Origin: LMUY01 sp964247705
GTDB taxonomy: Bacteria; Pseudomonadota; Alphaproteobacteria; Acetobacterales; Acetobacteraceae
Reading direction: 5' to 3'
Assembly: GCA_964247705.1 (NCBI GenBank)
Contig: CAXTVQ010000003.1
Span: 59,319-123,318, forward strand
Length of the DNA: 64,000 bases
The notes under the pieces were generated by a model. It was not told the DNA's origin. It worked only from the letters and a program-made list of their open reading frames with translations, and did no database searches. Positions 1-8,537 of this stretch are shown in pieces. Numbering within the stretch: the first letter of the stretch is position 1; each line of letters begins with the position of its first letter. The translations under genes and the position numbers were made by a program.

Positions 1-1
1 T

Positions 2-850
2 CCAGGCGTCTACCGCCGCCGGGTCGGGGAGGTGCTGGTCACGGCGCTGAACGACGGCAGCATCGTGCTGCCCGCGGAGGTGTTGCTGAACATCACGCCG
101 GACGAGCGCGAGACGCTGCTGCACGCGGCCGGGCGCCGGCCGCCGTTCCACACGGCGATCAACGCCTTCCTGCTGCAATGGCCGGAACGGACGGTGCTGA
201 TCGACACGGGCGCTGGCAAGGCGATGGGCCCGACGGCGGGCCGGCTACTGGCCAACCTCCGTGCTGCCGGGATCACACCCGGCGACGTCACGGACGTCGT
301 GCTGACCCATATGCATGTCGATCATGTCGGAGGGCTGTTGGACCAAGCCGGCGCCCGCGCGTTCCTGAACGCCCAGCTTTGGGTCGCCGAGGAGGAGATC
401 GCCTTTTGGCAGGATGACGCCAAGAAGGCCGCCGCTCCGGAACTATACCGAAGCAGTTTCGACATGGCCCGGCAGATGGTGCGGCCGTATGCCGACCGCC
501 TGCACCGGTTCCCATACGGGGAGGTCATGCCCGGGCTCGAAGCCATCGCCACGCCGGGACATACGCCGGGCCACACCAGCTACCTGCTCTCGAGTGCCGG
601 CGCCAAGCTGCTGATCTGGGGCGACGTCGTCCATGTCCAGGCGGTCCAGACGGCGCGCCCGGATGTGAGCATGAGCTTCGACAGTGACCCGGCGCAGGCC
701 GAGCAAACCCGGCGCGCCATTTTCGAACGCGCCGCGAAGGAGGATCTGCTGGTCAACGGCATGCACCTGTCCTTCCCCGGGTTCGGCCGGGTCGCTCGGG
801 CTGGCGAGGCGTACGTGCTCCAGCCGGAGGTGTGGCAGGGCGAGGTCTGA
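2..850 (+). CDS. MBL-fold metallo-hydrolase, 5' end outside window
   Basis: Metallo-beta-lactamase-fold hydrolase, substrate unknown. The zinc motif HMHVDH lies at about codons 103-108 counted from the window edge, followed by the later ligand motifs ATPGHTPGH and WGDVVHV, so both metal sites look intact. A GTG at 32 could be read as a start. However, the frame stays open to the window edge and the residues before it (PGVYRRRVGEVLVTALNDG) fit the conserved first strands of this family, so the gene is judged to begin upstream and the entry is partial. It converges on the lipoprotein gene with 7 nt between stop codons. Lactonase, glyoxalase II-like or quorum-quenching roles are all possible; nothing here decides. 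Confidence 0.88.
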   Translation, partial: PGVYRRRVGEVLVTALNDGSIVLPAEVLLNITPDERETLLHAAGRRPPFHTAINAFLLQWPERTVLIDTGAGKAMGPTAGRLLANLRAAGITPGDVTDVVLTHMHVDHVGGLLDQAGARAFLNAQLWVAEEEIAFWQDDAKKAAAPELYRSSFDMARQMVRPYADRLHRFPYGEVMPGLEAIATPGHTPGHTSYLLSSAGAKLLIWGDVVHVQAVQTARPDVSMSFDSDPAQAEQTRRAIFERAAKEDLLVNGMHLSFPGFGRVARAGEAYVLQPEVWQGEV

Positions 851-857
851 CGCCGGC

Positions 858-1283
858 TTAGTGGACGAACACCTGCACCTGTCGGGTCGTCACACCGGCA
901 TCGGCGCGGGCGGAGAGATGGATGCGGTCGTCGTCCACCCCGTCCGCGTTGATGGCGCGGGCGACGTTACGCGCGTCCCCGGTTATGCCCGTGGCGGCTG
1001 CCACTTGCTGGGCAGGCGTTCCGGTTGCGGGCACCACGCTGACGACGTCGAACACCACGTCCGACTTGCGGCCGACAGCGTCCCGCACTGCCTCGTCGAG
1101 CTCGGCAGCATAGTTCGGGTTCGGCTTGGACACGTCGATGGTGACGAGCGCCACGGTCGCTGCCGGGCCGGGCGGGGCCGGCACGCGCTTTATAATGCCC
1201 GCTTGCGGATCAAAGGTGCGCTGATCCACCAGGGTGCAGCCGAACAGGAAAGCGGATCCGGCGAGGGCGATGATGCGGCGCAT
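858..1283 (-). CDS. Small lipoprotein, function unknown
   Basis: Envelope lipoprotein of about 141 residues. From ATG 1283 the protein begins MRRIIALAGSAFLFGC, a short signal peptide ending in a lipobox (LFGC, Cys16), so the mature protein should be lipid-anchored. The rest is soluble, with alternating hydrophobic residues and a conserved-looking stretch around VVSVVPATGTPAQQV; no named domain was recognised. A start five codons earlier (ATG 1298) is possible and keeps the lipobox. The gene is divergent from the M20 hydrolase with 63 nt between starts, so both promoters must lie there. Confidence 0.75.
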   Translation of the reverse strand: MRRIIALAGSAFLFGCTLVDQRTFDPQAGIIKRVPAPPGPAATVALVTIDVSKPNPNYAAELDEAVRDAVGRKSDVVFDVVSVVPATGTPAQQVAAATGITGDARNVARAINADGVDDDRIHLSARADAGVTTRQVQVFVH

Positions 1284-1346
1284 CGCCGCACGTTGCATCA
1301 AACCCGCACACGGGCAAGATGCCGGGCCGCTTTGGAGAGCCCCCTG

Positions 1347-2600
1347 ATGTCCGCACCCGCGCAAACACCCGCAAGCAACCGACGCATCGACGGCCGCCGG
1401 CTATGGGACAGCCTGATGGCGATGGCCGAGATCGGGGCCACGGCGAAGGGCGGCGTGCGGCGGCTGGCGCTGAGCGATGTGGACCGGGCTGGGCGCGCGC
1501 AATTCCGGCAATGGTGCGAAGCCGCCGGGCTGCATGTGCGGGTGGACGCGATGGGCAATATGTTCGCCCGCCGCGAGGGCCGGGACCCGTCGCGCCCGCC
1601 CGTGCTGTTCGGCAGCCACCTCGACAGCCAGCCTACGGGCGGCAAGTTCGACGGCGCCTTGGGGGTGATGGCAGGGCTCGAAGTGATGCGCACACTGGAC
1701 GATCTGGGGGTCGAGACGGAGGCGCCGGTCGAACTGGTGAACTGGACCGACGAGGAGGGTGCGCGGTTCGGCAAGGCGATGATGGGCAGCGGGGTGTGGG
1801 CCGGCGTATTCACCCAGACCGAGACCGAGGCGTTGCGCGACTCCGATGGGGTCAGCCTCGGGGAGGCGCTGGACGGCATCGGCGCGCGTGGCGGCAGCCC
1901 GGCCCATGTGTTTCCCGCGGACAGCTATTTCGAGCTGCACATCGAGCAGGGTCCGATCCTGGAACGCGAGGGTAAGACGATCGGCGTCGTTACCGGCGGG
2001 CAGGCGCAGGTGTGGTACGACGCCGTGGTGACCGGTCAGGACAGCCACGCCGGCACTACGCCGCCCGAAGCACGGCGTGATGCTCTGGTGGGAGCGGCAC
2101 GCATTATTGACTTGGTGGACCGCACCATGCGCGCCCGCGGCGAGTTGGGACGCGGGACGGTGGGTCAGCTTTTCGTGCTGCCGAACAGCCGCAACGTGAT
2201 TCCGGGCGAGGTGCGTTTCTCGGTCGAGTTCCGTCACCCGGACGAGGCCGAGCTGGAGCGTATCGCTACGCAGTTCCCGCAGCACGCCGAATCCCTGGCC
2301 CGCGACACGGGCGTGGCGCTCGCGCTGACCCAACGCGTCCGCATACCGGCCCAGCCGTTCGATACGGCTTGCGTCGCCCTGGTGCGGGATGCGGCTGCAC
2401 GGCTCGGCTATCCCGCGCGGGACATCGTTTCCGGCGCGGGACACGACGCGATCTTCGTGGCGCCGGTGGTGCCGAGCGCCATGATCTTCACGCCCTGCCG
2501 CGACGGCCTGTCGCATAACGAGGCGGAAAGCGTTGAGCCGGAGCAGGTGGAGGCCGGGTGCCAGGTGCTGCTCGAAGTGGTGCTCGCCCGCGCCGGATAG
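1347..2600 (+). CDS. M20-family Zn hydrolase (N-carbamoyl amino acid hydrolase / allantoate amidohydrolase type)
   Basis: Cytosolic metal-dependent amidohydrolase of 417 residues that would cleave an N-carbamoyl or ureido compound, releasing ammonia and CO2. Family motifs in order: GSHLDSQPTGGKFDGALG (first metal ligands), DEEGARFG (catalytic and bridging acids), ELHIEQGPILE, and the C-terminal GAGHDA plus DGLSHNE. These mark the hydantoinase/carbamoylase branch (beta-ureidopropionase, allantoate amidohydrolase, L-N-carbamoylase); the exact substrate cannot be read from sequence. The frame is open far upstream, but ATG 1347 with GGAG at 1334-1337 fits the family length. No hydantoinase or allantoinase gene is nearby, so it may act in salvage rather than a full pathway. 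Confidence 0.9.
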   Translation: MSAPAQTPASNRRIDGRRLWDSLMAMAEIGATAKGGVRRLALSDVDRAGRAQFRQWCEAAGLHVRVDAMGNMFARREGRDPSRPPVLFGSHLDSQPTGGKFDGALGVMAGLEVMRTLDDLGVETEAPVELVNWTDEEGARFGKAMMGSGVWAGVFTQTETEALRDSDGVSLGEALDGIGARGGSPAHVFPADSYFELHIEQGPILEREGKTIGVVTGGQAQVWYDAVVTGQDSHAGTTPPEARRDALVGAARIIDLVDRTMRARGELGRGTVGQLFVLPNSRNVIPGEVRFSVEFRHPDEAELERIATQFPQHAESLARDTGVALALTQRVRIPAQPFDTACVALVRDAAARLGYPARDIVSGAGHDAIFVAPVVPSAMIFTPCRDGLSHNEAESVEPEQVEAGCQVLLEVVLARAG

Positions 2601-2632
2601 ATACGGCAGCTACTCTGACGTGTTACGGAATT

Positions 2633-2664
2633 CACTTGATCGAGTGGAATTTTGTGACATATTG
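2633..2664 (+). promoter_or_regulatory. Putative paa operon promoter with operator-like palindrome
   Basis: The 95-nt gap before paaA is AT-rich for this genome. It holds CACTTGATCGAGTG at 2633-2646, a 14-bp near-palindrome (12 of 14 positions), flanked by direct repeats GGAATT at 2627-2632 and 2646-2651. A possible -35 TTGATC (2636-2641) lies inside the palindrome and, 17 nt on, ATATTG (2659-2664) could be the -10. A protein bound to the palindrome would cover the -35, as expected for a repressor. This is inference from sequence alone. Confidence 0.4.
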
Positions 2665-2695
2665 GCAGGACCAATAAGAACGGTCGAGGCTGGTC

Positions 2696-3676
2696 ATGTA
2701 CACGCAAGCCCTGAATGCCGCCGACAAGGTTCGCGCTACCGAGGATCCGGCTCTGCTGGAACGCTTTCAGGCCCGTATCGACGCCGAGGACCGGATCGAG
2801 GCGAACGATTGGATGCCAGCCGCTTATCGCCGGACGCTGACGCGGCAAATCAGCCAGCATGCCCATAGCGAGATCGTCGGCCAGCTTCCCGAAGGCAATT
2901 GGCTGACCCGTGCGCCTTCGTTGCGCCGCAAGGCCGCGTTGCTGGCCAAGGTGCAGGACGAGTGCGGGCACGGCTTGTACCTTTATGCTGCGGCGGAGAC
3001 GCTCGGCACCAGCCGGGAGGCGTTGGTGGACGGGTTGCTCGAAGGCCGGGCGAAGTATTCATCGATCTTCAACTATCCCACGCTCACCTGGGCGGACATC
3101 GGCGCGATCGGGTGGCTGGTGGACGGGGCGGCGATCATGAACCAGATCCCGCTATGCCGCTGTTCCTACGGGCCTTACGCCCGCGCCATGATCCGCGTGT
3201 GCAAGGAAGAAAGCTTCCACCAGCGCCAGGGTTACGAGATCATGCTGACGCTCTGCGCCGGAACGCCGGAGCAGAAGGCGATGGCGCAGGACGCGCTGGA
3301 CCGCTGGTGGTGGCCCTGCCTGATGATGTTCGGCCCGCCGGACGGTGAGAGCCAGCATTCGGACCAGAGCACGGCGTGGAAGATCAAGCGCTTCAGCAAT
3401 GACGAACTGCGGCAGAAGTTCGTGGACGCGACGGTGCCGCAAGCCCGGAAGATCGGCCTCACCATCCCCGACCCGGCGATGACGCAGGACACCGACGGCC
3501 ACTGGCATCACGGCCCGATCGACTGGGAGGAGTTCCGCCAGGTGCTGGCAGGCAACGGGCCGTGCAACCGCGAGCGCCTCGCTACGCGCCGCCGCAGCCA
3601 CGAAGACGGTGCATGGGTCCGTGAAGCCGCCGCTGCCCATGCCGCCAAGCGCGCCGCGATGAAGCAGGCGGCCTGA
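2696..3676 (+). CDS. paaA: Phenylacetyl-CoA 1,2-epoxidase catalytic subunit PaaA
   Basis: Catalytic di-iron subunit of the PaaABCE multicomponent monooxygenase, which turns phenylacetyl-CoA into its ring-1,2-epoxide in the cytosol, the entry step of aerobic phenylacetate degradation. The protein is 326 residues, usual for PaaA. The ferritin-like iron-ligand motifs are visible: QDECGHG near residue 87 and KEESFHQRQGY near 176. ATG 2696 has GAGG at 2686-2689. It is the first gene of paaABCDE, all in order with gaps or overlaps of a few bases. Downstream genes of the pathway (paaG, paaZ, paaJ, paaH, the ligase paaK) are not in this window. Confidence 0.97.
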   Translation: MYTQALNAADKVRATEDPALLERFQARIDAEDRIEANDWMPAAYRRTLTRQISQHAHSEIVGQLPEGNWLTRAPSLRRKAALLAKVQDECGHGLYLYAAAETLGTSREALVDGLLEGRAKYSSIFNYPTLTWADIGAIGWLVDGAAIMNQIPLCRCSYGPYARAMIRVCKEESFHQRQGYEIMLTLCAGTPEQKAMAQDALDRWWWPCLMMFGPPDGESQHSDQSTAWKIKRFSNDELRQKFVDATVPQARKIGLTIPDPAMTQDTDGHWHHGPIDWEEFRQVLAGNGPCNRERLATRRRSHEDGAWVREAAAAHAAKRAAMKQAA

Positions 3677-3678
3677 GT

Positions 3679-3966
3679 ATGGCGACGCCCGACACGGCCT
3701 TGTGGGAGGTGTTCATCCGCAGCCGCAATGGGTTGGCGCACAAACATGTCGGCTCGTTGCATGCGCCGGACGCCACGATGGCGTTGCAGGCGGCGCGGGA
3801 CGTCTACACGCGGCGCGGCGAGGGGTTGTCCATCTGGGTCGTGCCCTCCAGCGCCATTACGGCGAGCGATCCGGCCGACAAAGCCATGCTGTTCGAGCCG
3901 GCCGAGAGCAAGATCTACCGCCACCCGACCTTCTACGAGGTGCCGGACGACGTCGGCCACATGTGA
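3679..3966 (+). CDS. paaB: Phenylacetyl-CoA epoxidase subunit PaaB
   Basis: Small structural subunit (95 residues) of the phenylacetyl-CoA epoxidase; in the family it bridges PaaA/PaaC heterodimers. The typical opening TALWEVFIRSRNGLAHKHVG and the closing region ending in YRHPTFYEVPDDV identify it. The start is 2 nt after the paaA stop and the stop overlaps the paaC start by one base, so the genes are translationally linked. Confidence 0.96.
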   Translation: MATPDTALWEVFIRSRNGLAHKHVGSLHAPDATMALQAARDVYTRRGEGLSIWVVPSSAITASDPADKAMLFEPAESKIYRHPTFYEVPDDVGHM

Positions 3967-4727
3967 TGGTGGCGTCCATAACCGTTTCCGAGACGCCTCT
4001 CGTCCTCTACACGCTGCGGCGGGCGGACGATGCGTTGGTGCTGGGCCACCGTCTGTCCGAGTGGTGCGGCCATGCGCCGTCGCTCGAGGAGGACATGGCG
4101 CTGGCCAATATCGGGCTGGATCTGCTCGGGCAGGCCCGGTCGCTCTACAGCTACGCCGCCGAGGTGGAAGGCGAAGGGCACGACGAGGACGCGTTCGCCT
4201 ACCTGCGGGACGGGCCGCAATACCGCAACCTGCTGCTGGTAGAGCTTCCCAACGGGGATTTCGCGCAGACGCTGGTGCGGCAGTTCTTCTATTCGGCGTT
4301 CGCGGACCCGTATTGGCGCGCGATGATGGCATCGTCGGACCCGACCCTGGCCGCCATTGCCGCCAAGAGCGAGAAGGAGAGCGCTTACCACCTCCGCCAC
4401 AGCAGCGAGTGGCTCATCCGCCTGGGCGACGGCACGGAGGAGAGCCACCGCCGCGCCCAGGCCGCCGTGGACATGCTCTGGCCCTATACGGGGGAGATGT
4501 TCGAGCCGGATGCTGGCCTCGCGGACGGCGTTGCGATCGACTTGGCGGCTTTGCGGGACGGGTGGGATCACACCGTGCAATCCATACTCGCTCAGGCGAC
4601 GCTCAATGGGCCGGCGGGAGGCTGGATGCAGCGCGGCGGCCGCACGGGACGGCATACCGAGCATCTCGGGCGCATGCTGGCGGAAATGCAGCAGCTTCAA
4701 CGCACTCACCCGGGCGCGCGGTGGTGA
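3966..4727 (+). CDS. paaC: Phenylacetyl-CoA epoxidase subunit PaaC
   Basis: Structural ferritin-like partner of PaaA in the epoxidase, 253 residues. PaaC keeps the helical fold but is not the catalytic iron subunit. Recognisable stretches are DDALVLGHRLSEWCGHAPSLEEDMA near the N-terminus, LDLLGQARSLY, and EKESAYHLRHSSEW. ATG 3966 shares its A with the paaB TGA. A much longer frame is open upstream but runs through paaB and is rejected. The stop overlaps the GTG start of paaD (GTGA). Confidence 0.96.
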   Translation: MVASITVSETPLVLYTLRRADDALVLGHRLSEWCGHAPSLEEDMALANIGLDLLGQARSLYSYAAEVEGEGHDEDAFAYLRDGPQYRNLLLVELPNGDFAQTLVRQFFYSAFADPYWRAMMASSDPTLAAIAAKSEKESAYHLRHSSEWLIRLGDGTEESHRRAQAAVDMLWPYTGEMFEPDAGLADGVAIDLAALRDGWDHTVQSILAQATLNGPAGGWMQRGGRTGRHTEHLGRMLAEMQQLQRTHPGARW

Positions 4728-5203
4728 GCCCGTTGGAGCGGGCGCGTGAAGCGGCTGCAACCGTGGTGGATCCGGAGATCCCCGTGCTGACGATCGCCGA
4801 TCTGGGCGTGCTGCGGGACGTCCGGCTGCTTGGCGGGACGGTCGAGGTGACAATCACGCCGACCTACTCCGGGTGTCCGGCGATGAACATGATCGCGGTC
4901 GAAGTGGGTGTCGCGCTGGATCGCGCCGGGTTCCCGGATGCGAGGGTGACCACGGTGCTGTCGCCGGCCTGGACGACCGACTGGCTGACCGAGGCGGGCC
5001 GGCAGAAGCTCGTGGAGTACGGCGTTGCACCGCCGGTGGCGGGAAGCGGCCGCCGGGCGCTGTTCGGGGTCGAGACGGTGGCGTGCCCGCGTTGTGGTTC
5101 GAACGACACCAAGCAGTTGGCGGAGTTCGCTTCCACCTCGTGCAAGGCTTTGTGGCAGTGTCAGAGCTGCCGGGAGCCGTTCGACTACTTCAAATGCCAT
5201 TGA
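4724..5203 (+). CDS. paaD: PaaD, iron-sulfur/metal maturation factor for the epoxidase
   Basis: PaaD helps mature the epoxidase, probably by delivering iron or an Fe-S cluster; it is not part of the final enzyme. The 159-residue protein has an N-terminal MIP18/DUF59-type domain (VVDPEIPVLTIADLGVLRD, then PTYSGCPA with the reactive Cys). Its C-terminal zinc ribbon is made of CPRC and CQSC. The GTG start at 4724 lies in a GTGA overlap with the paaC stop; a GTG one codon earlier is an alternative. Confidence 0.94.
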   Translation: MSPLERAREAAATVVDPEIPVLTIADLGVLRDVRLLGGTVEVTITPTYSGCPAMNMIAVEVGVALDRAGFPDARVTTVLSPAWTTDWLTEAGRQKLVEYGVAPPVAGSGRRALFGVETVACPRCGSNDTKQLAEFASTSCKALWQCQSCREPFDYFKCH

Positions 5204-5213
5204 CGGTGCCGGC

Positions 5214-6287
5214 GTGAGCGTGCCGCGGTTTCACCCGCTCGTGGTCGCTGACCTCCGGCGGGAGACGGCGGACGCGGTTTCGGTGGCTTTCTCGATACCC
5301 CCGGCGCTGGCGGACGATTACGCGTTCCTCCCGGGACAATACCTCACGCTACGGGCGACGGTGGGGGGCGAGGATATCCGCCGGTCCTACTCGATCTGCT
5401 CCGGGCCGGATGACGCAGAGCTTCGGATCGCGGTCAAACGGGTCGATGGGGGCGCGTTCTCCACCTGGGCGAACGAGGCGCTGGCGCCGGGGCACACGGT
5501 GGAGGTGATGACGCCCACCGGGCGGTTCGGCTTGGCATTCGAACCGGGCGCTGCGCGCATCCATGTCGGGTTCGCCGCCGGGTCCGGCATCACGCCGATC
5601 CTGTCGATTGCCCGCGGCGTGCTGGCGCGGGAGCCGCTCAGCCGATTTTTCCTGTTCTACGGCAACCAGTCGCTGCGCAGCATGCTGTTTCGCGAGGCGC
5701 TGGAGGAGCTGAAGGACCGCTATCTCGGGCGGTTCTCCGTGTTTCATGTGCTCAGCCAGGAGGAGCAGGACGTTCCCGTGCTGAACGGACGCCTGGATGG
5801 CGAGCGCGTCCGGTTGCTGCTGCGCCACATCGTGCCGGCTGCCAGCGTGGATCACGTCTTCCTCTGTGGGCCGGCCGGCATGTTGGACGCGATAGAGCCC
5901 GTGCTGGCAGGATTGGGGCTGCCGCCGGAACGGGTGCACGTGGAGCGGTTCGTCTCTACCGGCGGGGGCGTCCCGCGTGTCCGCCCGGCCCGCGTGGACG
6001 TGGCCGCGAGCCATACCGCCAGCCTGATCGTCGATGGCAACCGCCGCGAGGTGCCCGTGGCGGACGGCGAGACGGTGCTGGACGCAGCCCTGCGCGCCGG
6101 CATGGACCTGCCGTTTGCTTGCAAGGGCGGCATGTGCAGCACCTGCCGCGCCCGGGTGGTGGAGGGAGCCGTGGAGATGGCGGTGAACTACTCGCTCGAG
6201 CCATGGGAGACGCAGGCCGGGTTCGTGCTCACGTGCCAGGCGCATCCGACGACGGCGCGGGTGGTGATCGACTACGACGCGGTTTGA
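5214..6287 (+). CDS. paaE: Phenylacetyl-CoA epoxidase reductase subunit PaaE
   Basis: NAD(P)H-dependent flavo-iron-sulfur reductase that feeds electrons to the PaaA di-iron centre. Domains in order: FAD-binding barrel (RRSYSICSGP near residue 60), NAD-binding domain (FAAGSGITPILSI, then FLCGPAGML), and a C-terminal plant-type [2Fe-2S] ferredoxin with CKGGMCSTC plus a distal Cys in LTCQA. The 357-residue length matches known PaaE. The GTG at 5214 is chosen for length; GTG 5220 is also possible. It ends the operon and converges on pbpC with 21 nt between stops. Confidence 0.95.
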   Translation: MSVPRFHPLVVADLRRETADAVSVAFSIPPALADDYAFLPGQYLTLRATVGGEDIRRSYSICSGPDDAELRIAVKRVDGGAFSTWANEALAPGHTVEVMTPTGRFGLAFEPGAARIHVGFAAGSGITPILSIARGVLAREPLSRFFLFYGNQSLRSMLFREALEELKDRYLGRFSVFHVLSQEEQDVPVLNGRLDGERVRLLLRHIVPAASVDHVFLCGPAGMLDAIEPVLAGLGLPPERVHVERFVSTGGGVPRVRPARVDVAASHTASLIVDGNRREVPVADGETVLDAALRAGMDLPFACKGGMCSTCRARVVEGAVEMAVNYSLEPWETQAGFVLTCQAHPTTARVVIDYDAV

Positions 6288-6308
6288 GTGTCGCCGGACG
6301 GCGTACGG

Positions 6309-8459
6309 CTACTCCACGACGATGGCCAGGGGGCGGGAGATACCGGCCTGGAGCGGCAGGCGAACCTGGAAGCGGTGATGGCCCGGCGTCATCGTCCAGG
6401 TGAAGGGCAAGCCGGGCGGCGCGGTGGCGACGGGCTGGCCGTCGACCATCCAGACGATCTGCGGCACGGGGGGCACGGCTGCGGCACGCAAGACCAGCCG
6501 GTTGAGGGACGGAGGCGCTTCCGGGTTGCGCCAGACGTGGGTGTCGGGGTCGGGCGAAATGATCGACAGCCGCGGTTCGGCCGGTGGGGGTGCGGGGGCA
6601 ACGCCGGGGCGGACCCATTCGGCCAGTTGCTGGCTGCAGGCCGGGCCGGCGGGGGCGCCGGTGCCGGTGCATAGTTCGGCCTGCTCGCGACCCGGCGGCG
6701 CCGGGAAATCGCCCGCAACCAGGTCCGCGCGGCCGACGCCATGCAGGCGCAGCATGATCGCTTGCGCGAGTTGTGCGGCTGCCTTGCCGCCGCCGAGCCC
6801 GGACATCGGCCCCGCATCGGCCCGGCCGAGCCAGACACCCACCACGTAGTCGTGCGACCACTCCAGCGTCCAGGCGTCGCGGTATCCCTGGGAGGTGCCG
6901 GTCTTGAGTGCCACGGCAAAGGGAAACTCGGATGATCCATAGCGGGGGAAGGAAGGCAGCCGGGCGAGCGGATCGCTCAGGAAGCGGGCGACGAGACGGG
7001 CGGAATCGACCGAGATCAGCGGCCGAGGTGGTGCGGCGGCGTCAATGATGAACCAGCGCAGCGGAGTGTCCTGGCCGTCGTTGGCGAGGGTCGAGTAGGC
7101 CCGGACCAGACGGTCCAGCGAGGTGGGCAGCGCACCGATCGCCATTGAGAGCCCAAAACGGCCGGCCGGCCCGTCCAGGTGGTGCAGGCCGAGGGTGCGC
7201 AGGAAAGCGAACCCGTCTACCAGGCCCAGGCGGCGCAGCAGATTGGTAGCGGGCACGTTGCGAGAATTCGCGAGCGCCTGGCGCGGCAGCAGCGACCCGA
7301 GGAAATCATGGTCCGCGTTGCTGATGCCTGCGGCGCCCTCCGGCAAGTCGGCCAGCACCTCGTCCGGGGCGAGCACGTGCTGGTCCAGCCCGAGGGCGTA
7401 GAGGAACGGCTTGAGCGTGCTGCCGGGGGAGCGCTGGGTCGCCGAATAATCGATCGCGCCGGCTGGACGGGAGAGGTAGCCGGCGGAGGCGACGTCCGCC
7501 AGGACCTCGCTGGTGGCGCGCCGCGTGACGATGACGGCAACCTGTTGCGCGCCGGCGGTCCGCAACACGGCAAGATGGGCCAGGGCGGCTTGGGTCACCC
7601 AACGCTGCACGGCGCTGTCGATCGTAGAGCGGACGATGCCGCCGCCGGGTGCGGTATGCTCGAGGCGCAGCACGGTTTGCAGGAAGGGTGGCCGGCGCGG
7701 CTCTGGCTGAGGGGTGAGATGCTGCAATTCCGCAACGGCCTGTGCGCGGTCGGCCGAGGGAAGCTCCATGGCGTCCAGGGCGCGGCGGGCGCGAATCTCG
7801 GCGCGGTGAAGCCCGGTGTGCAGCGCCATCGCCGTCGGCGCTTGCGGAATCGCGCAGAGCAGGGCGGCCTGGGCGAGCGTGAGGTCGGCGGCAGGCTCGC
7901 CGAAATACCATTGTGCGGCGTGGGCGATGCCGTGGCTGTTCTCGCCATACGGGGCGAGCCGGAGGTACTGTGCGAGGATCGCGGCATGACCGTAGCGGGC
8001 CGTGACGGCGAGCGCGGTGCCCGCCTCCACGGCCTTGGCCCACAACGTGCGGGGGCGCGGGTGCTGCATCCGCACGACCTGCATCGCGATCGTGGACGCG
8101 CCGGAGCCGCCGCCGTGCACGTGCTGCCACAGGGCGCGCAGCACGGCCGCCGGGTCCACGCCGGGATGGGACCAGAACCGGCGGTCCTCGAGAGCCAGGG
8201 TTGCGGCGACGACGCGCGGCGGGGGATCGACGGGCCAGTAGCCGTAATCGACCTGGCGGCCGCCATCCGGCCGGCGGCCCTGGTGGCCAGCCTGGGTCAG
8301 GAAGGCGCCGGCGCGGTCGGTGATGTAGGCGGTCGGTGACGGAGCAGTGAGGACGGCGCCAGAGGTCACGGCGACGGCCCAGGCCACGAGCGTGCCCGCA
8401 ACGCCGACCGTCGTCAGGCGCCATGCCGCTCCGCGTATCAGGCGCCAACCGGTCCGCAT
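6309..8459 (-). CDS. pbpC: Penicillin-binding protein 1C, bifunctional transglycosylase/transpeptidase
   Basis: Inner-membrane peptidoglycan synthase of class A, PBP1C type, 716 residues. An N-terminal membrane anchor (about residues 12-35) is followed by the GT51 glycosyltransferase domain (EDRRFWSHPGVD with the catalytic Glu; GASTIAMQVVRM). Next is the penicillin-binding transpeptidase with SPGSTLKP (SxxK), NSRNVPA (SxN) and LKTGTS. The last 90 or so residues form the small domain typical of PBP1C. The frame is open another 200 codons upstream; ATG 8459 with GGGGGAGGG just before it gives the right anchor and length. The alpha-2-macroglobulin gene often paired with pbpC is absent here. Confidence 0.94.
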   Translation of the reverse strand: MRTGWRLIRGAAWRLTTVGVAGTLVAWAVAVTSGAVLTAPSPTAYITDRAGAFLTQAGHQGRRPDGGRQVDYGYWPVDPPPRVVAATLALEDRRFWSHPGVDPAAVLRALWQHVHGGGSGASTIAMQVVRMQHPRPRTLWAKAVEAGTALAVTARYGHAAILAQYLRLAPYGENSHGIAHAAQWYFGEPAADLTLAQAALLCAIPQAPTAMALHTGLHRAEIRARRALDAMELPSADRAQAVAELQHLTPQPEPRRPPFLQTVLRLEHTAPGGGIVRSTIDSAVQRWVTQAALAHLAVLRTAGAQQVAVIVTRRATSEVLADVASAGYLSRPAGAIDYSATQRSPGSTLKPFLYALGLDQHVLAPDEVLADLPEGAAGISNADHDFLGSLLPRQALANSRNVPATNLLRRLGLVDGFAFLRTLGLHHLDGPAGRFGLSMAIGALPTSLDRLVRAYSTLANDGQDTPLRWFIIDAAAPPRPLISVDSARLVARFLSDPLARLPSFPRYGSSEFPFAVALKTGTSQGYRDAWTLEWSHDYVVGVWLGRADAGPMSGLGGGKAAAQLAQAIMLRLHGVGRADLVAGDFPAPPGREQAELCTGTGAPAGPACSQQLAEWVRPGVAPAPPPAEPRLSIISPDPDTHVWRNPEAPPSLNRLVLRAAAVPPVPQIVWMVDGQPVATAPPGLPFTWTMTPGHHRFQVRLPLQAGISRPLAIVVE

Positions 8460-8537
8460 CGACGCCCTCCCCCGCGCTCCATCTTGCACGGGGTTGGTCC
8501 GGCGTCCACGCTCCTGCCGTGTTTGTGGGGAGGTACG

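Noticed and set aside
684..1346. Long in-frame extension upstream of the M20 hydrolase
   Set aside because: It runs antisense to the lipoprotein gene and through the MBL gene, has no family similarity, and ATG 1347 with a ribosome-binding site gives the normal protein.
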